Source: Streptomyces fructofermentans
GTDB taxonomy: Bacteria; Actinomycetota; Actinomycetes; Streptomycetales; Streptomycetaceae
Reading direction: 5' to 3'
Assembly: GCF_014651055.1 (NCBI RefSeq)
Contig: NZ_BMWD01000028.1
Span: 57,953-121,952, forward strand
DNA: 64,000 nucleotides
The notes below the pieces were generated by a model, which saw nothing but the letters and a program-made list of their open reading frames with translations, ran no database searches and was not told the origin of the DNA. The number at the start of each line of letters is the position of its first letter. Position 1 is the first letter of the stretch. Of this stretch, positions 1 to 7,834 are shown piece by piece. The position numbers and the translations under genes were made by a program.

Positions 1-406
1 GCACGATCGTCGTGCGGGTCCGGGAGACCCCCTTGGTGCCCGACAGGCGCCTGATGGTCTTCTCCAGCCCGTCCACGTCCGGGGCCCGAACCTTGAGCAT
101 GAACGAGTCGTCGCCGGCGATGAACCAGCAGTCCTCGATCTCGTTGAGGTCCTTCATCCGGCGCGCCACGTCCTCGTGGTCGGCCGCGTCGGACAGCGAG
201 ATTCCGATGAGGGCGGTGACGCCGAGGCCGAGCGAGGCCGAGTCGACCGTCGCGCGGTAGCCGGTGATGACACCGGCGGCCTCCAGGCGGTTGATGCGGT
301 CGGTGACACTGGGTCCCGACAGGCCGACGAGGCGTCCCAGCTCCGCGTAGGAGGCCCGGCCGTTCTCCCTGAGGGCCTGGATGAGCTGCCTGTCCACCGC
401 GTCCAT
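1..406 (-). CDS. Lrp/AsnC family transcriptional regulator (C-terminus off the left edge)
   Basis: Reading leftward from an ATG at 406, the product opens with an AsnC-type helix-turn-helix: residues about 2-50 contain RENGRASYAELGRLVGLSGP followed by a recognition-helix segment ending VTDRINRLEAAGVI. An RAM-type ligand-binding domain follows and runs off the window. A GGAAGG ribosome site lies just upstream of the start. The family are feast/famine regulators that form oligomers and sense amino acids. It shares orientation with the downstream UbiX-type gene about 100 bases away, but a regulatory link to menaquinone genes is only a guess. Only about 135 residues are visible. Confidence 0.88.
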   Translation of the reverse strand, partial: MDAVDRQLIQALRENGRASYAELGRLVGLSGPSVTDRINRLEAAGVITGYRATVDSASLGLGVTALIGISLSDAADHEDVARRMKDLNEIEDCWFIAGDDSFMLKVRAPDVDGLEKTIRRLSGTKGVSRTRTTIV

Positions 407-512
407 GCGATCGATAGCCTTCCGCTGAAGAGTTCGTGAAGTGATGTACGGGTCGTGCGCGTTGTGCTGCGGTGCCCCGGTGCCGTGCCGCCCGGCCCCG
501 CGGGCGCGGTGC

Positions 513-1196
513 TCAGGCCGGACGCGGGGCGCCGCCGAGCTCGCCCTCCCAGCGCCGGTAGAGCGTGTGCCCGACGCCCGCCGCGTCCAGCACCCGGCCG
601 GCCACGAAGTCCACCAGGTCCTGGATGTGCGTGGCTCCCGCGTAGAAGGCGGGGGACGCCGGCAGCACGGTCGCGCCGGCGTCGTCCAGCGTCACCAGGT
701 GCCGCAGGGTCTGCCCGTTCAACGGGGTCTCGCGGACGGCGACGACGAGCCTGCGCCGCTCCTTGAGGACGACGCTCGCGGCGCGTTGCAGCAGGTCCTT
801 GGAGAGACCGAGCGCCACTCCGGCGACGCACGCGGTGGAGGCGGGCACGATGAGCATCCCCTTCGAGGGGTACGAGCCCGAGGACGGCCCCGCCGCCAGG
901 TCCCCCGCGCTCCAGTGCCGTACGGCGTCCACCGGCACGTCGAAGGTGCCGGGCTTGCCGTCGGCCCCCAGCGCCAGCCAGGCGCGCAGGTCCTCGCGCC
1001 AGTGGCCGTCCCGGAAGGAGATCCCCGTCTCGTCGAGCAGCGTGAGCCGGGAGGCGCGCGAGACGACGAGGTCCACGCTCTCCCCGGCGGCCAGGAGCGC
1101 CCGCAGGACCGCGGCGGCATACGGTGTGCCGGACGCGCCGGACACCCCTACGATCCAAGGCGTACGCGCCGACTTTCCTGGCTTGGCTGGGTTCAC
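513..1196 (-). CDS. ubiX: UbiX-family flavin prenyltransferase (menaquinone cluster)
   Basis: 227 residues from a GTG at 1196, chosen because homologous sequence begins near TPWIVGVSGASG (residues 12-22), the flavin-binding glycine-rich loop of the UbiX/Pad1 family. The family attaches dimethylallyl to FMN to make the prenylated flavin that UbiD decarboxylases require. Further family signatures include the S-T-A segment (VPASTACVAGVALGLS) and VVAVRETPLN. A UbiA-type and a UbiD-type gene lie just downstream on the same strand, the set used late in the futalosine menaquinone route (also called mqnM). An upstream in-frame extension to 1340 overlaps the divergent rhomboid gene and is unlikely to be translated. 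Confidence 0.87.
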   Translation of the reverse strand: MNPAKPGKSARTPWIVGVSGASGTPYAAAVLRALLAAGESVDLVVSRASRLTLLDETGISFRDGHWREDLRAWLALGADGKPGTFDVPVDAVRHWSAGDLAAGPSSGSYPSKGMLIVPASTACVAGVALGLSKDLLQRAASVVLKERRRLVVAVRETPLNGQTLRHLVTLDDAGATVLPASPAFYAGATHIQDLVDFVAGRVLDAAGVGHTLYRRWEGELGGAPRPA

Positions 1197-1284
1197 GCCC
1201 CCGAGCCTATCCGGCGGCACGGGGTGGGAACCGGACGAGGGTGCCCGCTCGTTTTCCGGAGTGGACGAGTGGGTGGGGGTTGCC

Positions 1285-1890
1285 ATGTCGGGTGCCGGGC
1301 TCGGGTGGACGCGCGGACACCGTGCGGAGGCCGCCGCCAAGCTGATGGTGGGCTGGGTGGCGCTGCTGTGGCTGCTCGAAGTGGCCGACGCGGTGAGCGG
1401 TCACGCGCTGGACCGGTTCGGCGTGGTGCCGCGCACCGCCTCCGAGCTGATGGACGTGGTGCCCGCCGCGTTCACCCACTTCGGCTTCGCCCACGTGGCC
1501 GCCAACAGCGTGCCCCTGCTGGTCCTCGGCTTCCTCGCCGCGCTCGGCGGGCTGCGCCGCTTCGTCGCCGTGTGCGCGCTGATCGTCGTCGCCGACGGCC
1601 TCGGGGTCTGGCTCGTCGCGCCGTCGGGCACCAACACCGCGGGCGCCTCCGGCCTGGTCTTCGGGCTGTTCGGCTTCCTGCTGGTCGGCGGCCTCGTCGA
1701 ACGCCGCCCTCTCGGTGTCGTGGTGGGCGTGCTGGTCGCGGCGGCGTGGGGCGGCACGGTCCTCGCGGGTGTCGCGCCCACCCAGACCGGTGTGAGCTGG
1801 CAGGCCCACCTGATCGGACTGGCCGCGGGGGTGGCGGCGGCGTTCCTGTTCCGCCGCCCGGCCACCGCGCCGCCCCCGCTCACACCGTGA
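1285..1890 (+). CDS. Rhomboid family intramembrane serine protease
   Basis: 201 residues, about six membrane segments. The catalytic dyad is visible: the GASG serine loop (NTAGASGLVFGLFG, about residues 114-127) and a histidine in the last helix (SWQAHLIGLAAG). The conserved HxxxN pair is also present in FAHVAANS. Rhomboids cut within or next to membrane segments of substrate proteins. The substrate is unknown. The gene lies on the opposite strand between two menaquinone genes, and its 3' end overlaps the 3' end of the prenyltransferase gene by 11 bases. The ATG at 1285 follows a G-rich ribosome site; a GTG at 1261 is an alternative start. Confidence 0.85.
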   Translation: MSGAGLGWTRGHRAEAAAKLMVGWVALLWLLEVADAVSGHALDRFGVVPRTASELMDVVPAAFTHFGFAHVAANSVPLLVLGFLAALGGLRRFVAVCALIVVADGLGVWLVAPSGTNTAGASGLVFGLFGFLLVGGLVERRPLGVVVGVLVAAAWGGTVLAGVAPTQTGVSWQAHLIGLAAGVAAAFLFRRPATAPPPLTP

Positions 1891-2782
1891 GTCCGCGCAC
1901 CAGCAGGTCGAGCAGCGCGCACACGAACAGGGCGATCCCGATGAAGCCGTTGACGCTGAAGAACGCCCGGTCGACCCGGGACAGGTCGTGCGGCCGGACG
2001 ATGGAGTGCTCGTAGAGGAAGGCGCCGGCGACGATCAGCAGGCCGAGCCAGAAGAAGGCTCCGGCGCCGGTGGCCAGCGCGTACCAGACGAACAGCCCGG
2101 TCGTCACGGCGTGGCAGCCGCGCGCCCCCCACACCGCCGCCGGGACGCCGAAGCGCGCCGGGACGGACCTGACGCCGATCTCACGGTCCGTATCCACGTC
2201 CTGGCAGGCGTAGATCAGGTCGAAGCCGCCGATCCAGACGCCGACCGCGAGACCGAGGACCACCGCGTCCCAGGACCACTGCCCGGTGATCGCCAGCCAG
2301 CCCCCGACGGGGCCCATCGCCTGGGCGAGGCCCAGGATGGCCTGCGGGAAGTTCGTGAACCGCTTGCCGTACGGGTAGACGACCATCGGGATGACCGCGA
2401 TGGGCGCGAGGGCCAGGCAGAGCGGGTTGAGCAGCGCGGCGGCGCCCAGGAAGAACACCAGGGCGACCAGCGCGCCCGTCCAGGCGTGCCGGACGGACAC
2501 CGCGCCCGTGACCAGTTCGCGCTGGGCCGTGCGGGGATTGCGGGCGTCGATCTCGCGGTCGATGATCCGGTTCGCGGCCATGGCGAACGTCCGCAGACCG
2601 ACCATCGCGACCGTGACGAGCAGCAGGTCGCCCCAGTGGATGGTGCCGTCCACCTCGAACATCGCGGTCAGCGCCGCGATGTACGCGAACGGCAGCGCGA
2701 ACACCGAGTGCTCGATCTTGACGAGGCGCAGGAACGCCTTGGTGCGCCCCGGCTGCGGGATCGCGGCTGATGCGCTGCTCAC
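1880..2782 (-). CDS. mqnP: UbiA-family prenyltransferase, menaquinone biosynthesis (MqnP type)
   Basis: 300 residues, about eight or nine membrane helices. Both prenyl-diphosphate motifs of the UbiA superfamily are visible: NRIIDREIDARN (NRxxDxxxD) and DVDTDREIG (DxxxD). The predicted role is to attach a polyprenyl chain to the naphthoate head group in the futalosine pathway, in the cytoplasmic membrane. The GTG start at 2782 overlaps the stop of the UbiD-type gene as GTGA, which indicates translational coupling. A longer reading frame to 3019 would lie inside the UbiD gene and is rejected. The operon order UbiD-UbiA-UbiX supports the assignment. Confidence 0.9.
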   Translation of the reverse strand: MSSASAAIPQPGRTKAFLRLVKIEHSVFALPFAYIAALTAMFEVDGTIHWGDLLLVTVAMVGLRTFAMAANRIIDREIDARNPRTAQRELVTGAVSVRHAWTGALVALVFFLGAAALLNPLCLALAPIAVIPMVVYPYGKRFTNFPQAILGLAQAMGPVGGWLAITGQWSWDAVVLGLAVGVWIGGFDLIYACQDVDTDREIGVRSVPARFGVPAAVWGARGCHAVTTGLFVWYALATGAGAFFWLGLLIVAGAFLYEHSIVRPHDLSRVDRAFFSVNGFIGIALFVCALLDLLVRGLTV

Positions 2783-4233
2783 GAGAGTCCGTACTCCTTC
2801 CAGCGGCGGTCGACCTTCGACGCCGTCTCCGGGTCGGACAGCACCATCTCGGGCCAGCCGCCGTCCCGCGTGTACCCCTCCTCGGGCAACTTCCTCGTCG
2901 CGTCGATGCCCGCCTTGCCGCCCCAGAACTGCTGGTACGAGGCGTGGTCGAGGTGGTCGACCGGTCCCTCGACGACGGTCAGGTCCCGCGAGTAGTCCGT
3001 GTTCCCGAGAGCCCGCCACGCGACCTCGTGCAGGTCGTGCACGTCGCAGTCGGAGTCGACGACGACGATCAGCTTGGTCAGGGACATCATGTGCGCGCCC
3101 CAGACCGCGTGCATGACCTTCTGGGCGTGCTTCGGGTACTTCTTGTCGATCGCGACGATCGCGCAGTTGTGGAAGCCGCCGGCCTCGGGCAGGTGGTAGT
3201 CCACGATGTCCGGCACGATGATCTTCAGCAGCGGCAGGAAGAACCGCTCGGTCGCGCGGCCCAGCGGACCGTCCTCGGTCGGCGGCCGACCGACCACGAT
3301 GGACTGGAGCAGCGGCCGCTTGCGCATGGTGACGCAGTCGATCGTCAGCGCGGGGAAGGGCTCCTGCGGCGTGTAGAAGCCGGTGTGGTCGCCGAACGGG
3401 CCCTCGGGGAGCATCTCCCCGGGCTCCAGCCAGCCCTCCAGGACGACCTCGGCCTGCGCCGGCACCTGGAGCGGCACGGTCTTGCAGTCCACCATCTCGA
3501 TCCTCTTGCCCTGCACGAATCCGGCGAAGAGGTACTCGTCGATGTCGCCGGGCAGCGGGGCCGTCGAGGCGTACGTCACCGCGGGCGGGCAGCCGAAGGC
3601 GATGGCGACCGGCAGCCGCTCGCCGCGCCGGGCCGCCACCTGGTAGTGGTTGCGGCTGTCCTTGTGGATCTGCCAGTGCATGCCGATGGTGCGCCTGTCG
3701 TGGCGCTGGAGGCGGTAGAGCCCGAGGTTGCGGACACCGGACTCGGGGTCCTTGGTGTGGGTGAGCCCCAGGTTGAAGAAGGAGCCGCCGTCCTGCGGCC
3801 AGGTGAACAGCGCGGGCAGGCTGTCCAGATCGACGTCGTCCCCGCGGAGCACGACCTCCTGGACCGGCGCGTCCTTGACCTTCTTCGGCGGTACGTGCGT
3901 CATCGCGCCGAGCTTCCCGAAGGCCTCGCGCACTCCGACGAACCCGTGCGGCAGCTCCGGCTTGAGCAGTCCGCCGATCTTGCCGCTGATCTCCTCGTAG
4001 GACTTCAGGCCGAGCGCCTTGAGCAGTCGGCGGTCGGTCCCGAAGACGTTCATCGCGAGGGGCATCGCCGATCCGCGCACGTTCTCGAAGAGCAGGGCGG
4101 GGCCGCCCGCCTTCTGCACCCGGTCGACGATCTCCCCGACCTCCAGGTGCGGATCCACCTCGGCCTTGATGCGCTTGAGGTCGCCCTCGCGCTCCAGGGC
4201 CCTGAGCAGCGAGCGAAGATCGTCGTAAGCCAT
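2779..4233 (-). CDS. mqnL: UbiD-family decarboxylase, menaquinone biosynthesis
   Basis: 484 residues, the usual UbiD length. Family hallmarks include the EGPFGDHTGFY segment carrying an active-site glutamate, GLYRLQRHDRRTIGMHW near the prenyl-FMN site, and GRPPTEDGPLGRATERFFLP. The enzyme class removes a ring carboxylate using prenylated FMN made by the UbiX partner two genes downstream. It is the first gene of a three-gene operon, and its stop overlaps the next start. The symbol follows the MqnP/L/M naming for the late futalosine route as I recall it; UbiD family membership is sure, the exact substrate is inferred from context. Confidence 0.9.
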   Translation of the reverse strand: MAYDDLRSLLRALEREGDLKRIKAEVDPHLEVGEIVDRVQKAGGPALLFENVRGSAMPLAMNVFGTDRRLLKALGLKSYEEISGKIGGLLKPELPHGFVGVREAFGKLGAMTHVPPKKVKDAPVQEVVLRGDDVDLDSLPALFTWPQDGGSFFNLGLTHTKDPESGVRNLGLYRLQRHDRRTIGMHWQIHKDSRNHYQVAARRGERLPVAIAFGCPPAVTYASTAPLPGDIDEYLFAGFVQGKRIEMVDCKTVPLQVPAQAEVVLEGWLEPGEMLPEGPFGDHTGFYTPQEPFPALTIDCVTMRKRPLLQSIVVGRPPTEDGPLGRATERFFLPLLKIIVPDIVDYHLPEAGGFHNCAIVAIDKKYPKHAQKVMHAVWGAHMMSLTKLIVVVDSDCDVHDLHEVAWRALGNTDYSRDLTVVEGPVDHLDHASYQQFWGGKAGIDATRKLPEEGYTRDGGWPEMVLSDPETASKVDRRWKEYGLS

Positions 4234-4320
4234 GCGTCCCAGTATCGGCTACTCGCTACGCTGAACCTGTAACGGGGGCCGTCCGCCGGTCCCGATCTCC
4301 ACAAGCAGGGGGACCGCCGC

Positions 4321-4725
4321 ATGCTTCGGGTGCTGATGATCCTGGTGCCGCTGGCACTCAGCATCTATGCGTTCATCGACTGCATCACCACCGATGAGAA
4401 GGACATCCGGTACATCCCCAAGCCTCTCTGGGCGATCCTCGTACTGCTGTTCCCGCTCGTCGGTTCCATCTCCTGGCTCGTCGTCGGCCGGGACCGCACG
4501 GCCGCCCGGGGCTCCTCGGGCGCCCGCCGGGGCGGCTGGGTCGCCCCGGACGACAACCCCGAGTTCCTCAAGTCGCTCAAGGACGACACGAAGGGCGGCG
4601 AGGACGCCGGCACGGACGGCACGGGCCGCGACGAGGAGGCCCTCCTCAAGGACTGGGAGGCCGATCTGCGGCGCCGCGAGGAGGAGCTGAAGCGGCGCGA
4701 GCGGGACGAGGACGCCAAGGAGTGA
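4321..4725 (+). CDS. PLDc_N domain small membrane protein
   Basis: 134 residues. Two hydrophobic helices (about 3-20 and 38-57) with a DEKDIRYIPKPLWAILVLLFP-type junction match the phospholipase D N-terminal (PLDc_N) domain, which often stands alone in actinobacteria without a phospholipase domain. The C-terminal half is hydrophilic and ends in a charged helix rich in Glu, Arg and Lys (about 100-134), probably a coiled coil. The start follows an AGGGGGA ribosome site. No enzymatic residues are present, so the role is unknown; it is likely a membrane-anchored scaffold or accessory protein. Confidence 0.8.
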   Translation: MLRVLMILVPLALSIYAFIDCITTDEKDIRYIPKPLWAILVLLFPLVGSISWLVVGRDRTAARGSSGARRGGWVAPDDNPEFLKSLKDDTKGGEDAGTDGTGRDEEALLKDWEADLRRREEELKRRERDEDAKE

Positions 4726-4753
4726 CGGGCCCGCGGGCCGCCTCGGGCGGGGG

Positions 4754-4945
4754 TCAGCGCAGAGCGGCGGTGAACGCCCGCCAGGCGTTCCGTCCGATGC
4801 GCAGGGTGGGACCCTCGGGGTCCTTGCTGTCACGGACGGGGACGACGCCGGGGGTACCGAGGGCGACTTCGATGCAGTCTCCGCCGTTTGCCCCGCTGTA
4901 ACTGCTCTTGATCCAGGTCGCCGCGCTCAGCTGGTGGCTGTCCAT
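4754..4945 (-). CDS. DUF397 domain protein
   Basis: 63 residues with the complete DUF397 signature: W-x-KSSYSG-x2-G-x-CIEVA, then VPVRDSKDPEGPTLRIG, then W-x2-F. DUF397 proteins occur across Streptomyces next to XRE regulators with a C-terminal DUF5753, as here. Some pairs affect antibiotic production and sporulation, and the small partner may act as an antagonist of the regulator. The reading frame starts inside the 3' end of the XRE gene and overlaps it by about 116 bases, an unusually long overlap. Confidence 0.87.
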   Translation of the reverse strand: MDSHQLSAATWIKSSYSGANGGDCIEVALGTPGVVPVRDSKDPEGPTLRIGRNAWRAFTAALR

Positions 4946-5780
4946 GATGCTCGTACCCCTCCATCACGTCGCTGATCAGGACGGCGGACTCGCGAGCCGA
5001 CGGAGCATCAGCCCTGAGCACATCATAGGTCTGGCCGTGGCGACCGTAGACGGACGGATCGTCGTTGAAGTGGCCGTGGTCCAGGGATTCCGAGTAGACC
5101 CAGTTGTGCCCGCCGGGCAGCGTGATGAGCGACAGGGGCGTATCCGGCCGGTCGATGTCGGACCGGTCCGCCGGGGCCACCTGAATCCGCACATTGGGCA
5201 GTCGGCCCACGCTCAGCAGGTGCGCGCACTGGTCACGCATCACGGCAGGGTCCCCCACCACGTTGCGCAGACAGCTCTCGTCCAGGACCACGACGTACAG
5301 CGGCCCGCCCGGGGTCAGGAATCGCCGCTGCCGGCTCAGCCTCGCCCTGACGCGGTGCTCGACCTCGTCCGCGTCCGCGACGCGGCGGGCGAACAACGCG
5401 TGCGCGTAGTCGGGCGTCTGCAGCAACCCCGGAACGACATGGGTCTGGTACGCACGCACCGCCACGGCCTCCGCGTCCATACGGGCCCGCCGCTCGAACC
5501 AGTCCGGATGCTCGACCTGGGGGTACCAGTCGATCCGGCCCCACAGCCGCAGGAGCACCCCGCCCGTGCCGAGGAGTTCGTCGCAGGCCTTGGCGAAGAC
5601 GTCCTGCGGCACGCGCGTGCCCGCCTCCACGCGGGCCACGTGCGAGCGGTCGCACGGGATCTGCCGCGCCAGCCCGTCCTGGGTGAGGTCGGCCGCCTCA
5701 CGGAAGTGCTTGAGGACCTCGCCGAACACGGCGGCCGTCGTGGCCGCCGACCCGCCCTCGGCATTGCGTCGGCTCACCAC
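4830..5780 (-). CDS. XRE-family regulator with DUF5753 domain
   Basis: 316 residues from GTG at 5780 (a second GTG at 5777 is equally possible). An XRE helix-turn-helix spans about residues 18-75 (LKHFREAADLTQDGLARQIP, then SHVARVEAGTR). The rest matches DUF5753: the RAYQTHVVPGLLQTPDYA, RQRRFLTPGGP and NWVYSES segments. Typical members end soon after SARESAVLISDVMEGYE. This one runs on for about 38 more residues, ending in an Arg/Pro-rich tail out of frame across the DUF397 gene, so a lost stop codon is plausible. A near-palindrome sits just upstream of the start and is a good autoregulatory site candidate. Confidence 0.88.
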   Translation of the reverse strand: MVSRRNAEGGSAATTAAVFGEVLKHFREAADLTQDGLARQIPCDRSHVARVEAGTRVPQDVFAKACDELLGTGGVLLRLWGRIDWYPQVEHPDWFERRARMDAEAVAVRAYQTHVVPGLLQTPDYAHALFARRVADADEVEHRVRARLSRQRRFLTPGGPLYVVVLDESCLRNVVGDPAVMRDQCAHLLSVGRLPNVRIQVAPADRSDIDRPDTPLSLITLPGGHNWVYSESLDHGHFNDDPSVYGRHGQTYDVLRADAPSARESAVLISDVMEGYEHHGQPPAERGDLDQEQLQRGKRRRLHRSRPRYPRRRPRP

Positions 5781-5790
5781 GTCCCCCTTT

Positions 5791-5829
5791 GTGACAGTGG
5801 GCCAGTGTCACGCGTCGGATCTTGATCCG
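5791..5829. promoter_or_regulatory. Two dyads in the divergent promoter of the XRE gene
   Basis: Positions 5791-5811 read GTGACA-g-TGG-g-CCA-g-TGTCAC, a near-perfect 21-base inverted repeat beginning 11 bases from the XRE start codon. A second dyad, CGGATC-tt-GATCCG, follows at 5816-5829. The location between divergent starts fits an operator for the XRE protein or another regulator. No protein has been tied to it by sequence alone. Confidence 0.5.
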
Positions 5830-5889
5830 GACCGTTCCCCTCGGCGACTCTGAGTACACCCGAAGTCACCAAACGTGAGGATCGACACG

Positions 5890-6123
5890 GTGGAAGCGAC
5901 GGCACAGCCCGACGGGTGGGAGCCCGGAGACCTCGTCCACGACCCGGCGACCGGCCGGGTCGGCGAGTACCGGGGCACGGCGGGCCCGTACGCGATGCTG
6001 CGGCCGGTGGGCGGCGGGCGTGAGTGGCCGGCCGACCCGGGACGCATCCGCGCGGCCACGGCGGACGAGCGGCTGACCGCCGCGCTGAAGGCGGCGAACG
6101 ACCGTTCCGAGCGCGCACGGTGA
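5890..6123 (+). CDS. Small hypothetical protein, divergent from XRE gene
   Basis: 77 residues from GTG at 5890, chosen because GTGAGG at 5875-5880 makes a good ribosome site for it; a GTG at 5875 is an alternative adding five residues. The protein has a compact N-terminal part with a DLVHDPATGRVGEYRG segment, resembling small actinobacterial proteins found beside XRE/DUF397 genes, and an Ala/Arg-rich helix at the end. No catalytic motif, signal or membrane segment is visible. Its stop overlaps the start of the next small gene, so the two are probably co-translated. Function unknown. Confidence 0.6.
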   Translation: MEATAQPDGWEPGDLVHDPATGRVGEYRGTAGPYAMLRPVGGGREWPADPGRIRAATADERLTAALKAANDRSERAR

Positions 6124-6296
6124 CGGTCCGGCAGGAGGACGGTCCGGGCCGCCCGCCGGTGCCCGTCCCGGGCTGCGCGGCCTGCACGGAGCTGGCCGTC
6201 CGGCGCGACGACGCCCGCGCCCGGTACAACCGCAGCGCCGAGACCGACGCCGACGTGCTGCTGAGACGGCATCTTCGGGGCGGGCACGGCCCGTAG
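6120..6296 (+). CDS. Very small hypothetical protein, coupled to the preceding gene
   Basis: 58 residues starting at a GTG that overlaps the previous stop as GTGA. It has a CAAC pair near residues 19-22 (PGCAACTEL), then a charged helical segment and a HLRRGHG-like end. A Cys-x2-Cys plus late His residues could hold a metal, but this is speculative. Codon use is GC-rich at third positions like its neighbours, which supports coding. Similar short ORFs occur with DUF397/XRE loci in Streptomyces. Function unknown. Confidence 0.5.
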   Translation: MTVRQEDGPGRPPVPVPGCAACTELAVRRDDARARYNRSAETDADVLLRRHLRGGHGP

Positions 6297-6313
6297 GGGC
6301 ACGCCCGAGTGCC

Positions 6314-7654
6314 TCACCCGACGAAACGCGCGGGCCGCGTGGCCAGGCCCATCAGGTGTTCCAGCGGCCCGCGCCGGAAGAAGCGGGACCAGACGAGTGC
6401 CAGGGCCGTGGCGGCCGCGACGAAGCCCAGCAGGACGTGCGGCCCGGAACCGGGCAGCTCCTCGATGCCGAGGAGCCGAATTCCGACGACATGGAGGACG
6501 TACGCGGTCAGGGACATGGTGCCGACGGCGGTCACCGGGGCGGCGAGGCGGCGGAAGCGGGGCAGCCGGTCGGCCGCCGCGACGCAGCAGGCCAGCACGG
6601 CGAGGGCGACACCGGTGTGGGCGATCACGGACAGGGTGCTCTCGCTGTGCGGCGACGCCGTCCACAGCCAGGCCGCCGTGTCGCCCTCCGGGTAGCCGGC
6701 CGCGTCCGACCACCAGAGCGACATGACCGGGCCGGAACCGTAGCCGTTGTCCTCGACGCTCGCGGTGAGGGCGGCACGGACACCGGGGACCAGGTGCAGC
6801 GCCAGCCACGAGCCCCCGTACCCGAGGACCGCGAGCCCCGCACCCGCGCCGGCCAGCCGGAGGCGGACCGCCGCGGACGAGAGGTCGAGGCGGCCGACCG
6901 CCGTGCCGGCGAGGACGAAGGGGATCCAGGCGGGAGCCGGGTAGCTGCCGGTGACGAACAGCTCCAGGAAGCCGTCGGTGCCGCTGACGCGGGCGAGCGG
7001 GTCGTACCGGACGACGGCGTCGGCCCAGGTGCCCTCGTCGGCCGACTGCTGGACCACGTACAGGAGTTGGGGGAGCAGCAGGGCCGTGACCGCGGCGAGG
7101 GCGGCGAGGGCGGCCGGGCGCAGCCGGTGGAAGGGCAGCACCAGGACGAAGAACAGGCCGTAGTACGCGAGGATCACCTCGACCGGGGTGCCGGTGGACG
7201 TGAGCCAGGTGCCGAGCACGAGCAGGACGAACGCGCGGATCAGTACCTTGGCGACGGCGCGGCGTCCTTCGCGGCCGGTCCTCGGCGTGCGGCCGCCCGT
7301 CATGAGGGCGATCGAGAGGCCCGCCAGGACGGCGAAGAGGGCGGAGGCGCGGCCGTGCGCGAGTTCCATCACGAAGCCGGTGGGCCCGCCGTCGGAGGGG
7401 TCGGGGCCGACGTGGGCCGCGTACATGCCGAGGACGGCCAGGCCGCGGGCCAGGTCGACGCCGACGACACGGCCCGCGGCGCGGCCGGGCCCGGGCGTGC
7501 CGCCCCGACCGGCCCCACCGCCCTCCACGCCCCCGCCCACTCCGGCGGCTCCGACCGGACCGGGGGCTCGGGCGGGCCCGGCGGCTCCGGGGACGTCGGG
7601 CGGCGGCTCGGGCGTCGTCGGGTGCGGCGAGGGTTCGAAGGCGTTTCGCTTCAT
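6314..7654 (-). CDS. DUF418/HGSNAT-like multi-pass membrane protein
   Basis: 446 residues from ATG at 7654. After a Pro/Gly-rich cytoplasmic leader (about 1-60) comes GVDLARGLAVLGMYAAH, the signature opening of the heparan-glucosaminide acetyltransferase-like and DUF418 families, then about nine or ten membrane helices. The C-terminus RRGPLEHLMGLATRP matches the DUF418 ending. Related proteins are thought to move acyl groups across membranes, but substrate and activity cannot be read here. It is divergent from the two-component system to its right, with about 180 bases between, so that system could control it. Confidence 0.82.
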   Translation of the reverse strand: MKRNAFEPSPHPTTPEPPPDVPGAAGPARAPGPVGAAGVGGGVEGGGAGRGGTPGPGRAAGRVVGVDLARGLAVLGMYAAHVGPDPSDGGPTGFVMELAHGRASALFAVLAGLSIALMTGGRTPRTGREGRRAVAKVLIRAFVLLVLGTWLTSTGTPVEVILAYYGLFFVLVLPFHRLRPAALAALAAVTALLLPQLLYVVQQSADEGTWADAVVRYDPLARVSGTDGFLELFVTGSYPAPAWIPFVLAGTAVGRLDLSSAAVRLRLAGAGAGLAVLGYGGSWLALHLVPGVRAALTASVEDNGYGSGPVMSLWWSDAAGYPEGDTAAWLWTASPHSESTLSVIAHTGVALAVLACCVAAADRLPRFRRLAAPVTAVGTMSLTAYVLHVVGIRLLGIEELPGSGPHVLLGFVAAATALALVWSRFFRRGPLEHLMGLATRPARFVG

Positions 7655-7834
7655 GCACCGAGACTGGAGAAACCCCAGCTCAGAGCGCATCCGCCGAGCG
7701 ACGGGCGGACCCCCGCCGGTCGGCCGGAGCCACCCCGCCGGGCGGCGGAGGCCCAGTACCGCCCCACCCGCCGGATCCCTACGCTGGACCCGGAGCCGAG
7801 GAGCGGGACGGCGGGCCGGGGGGGCGGGACACGA

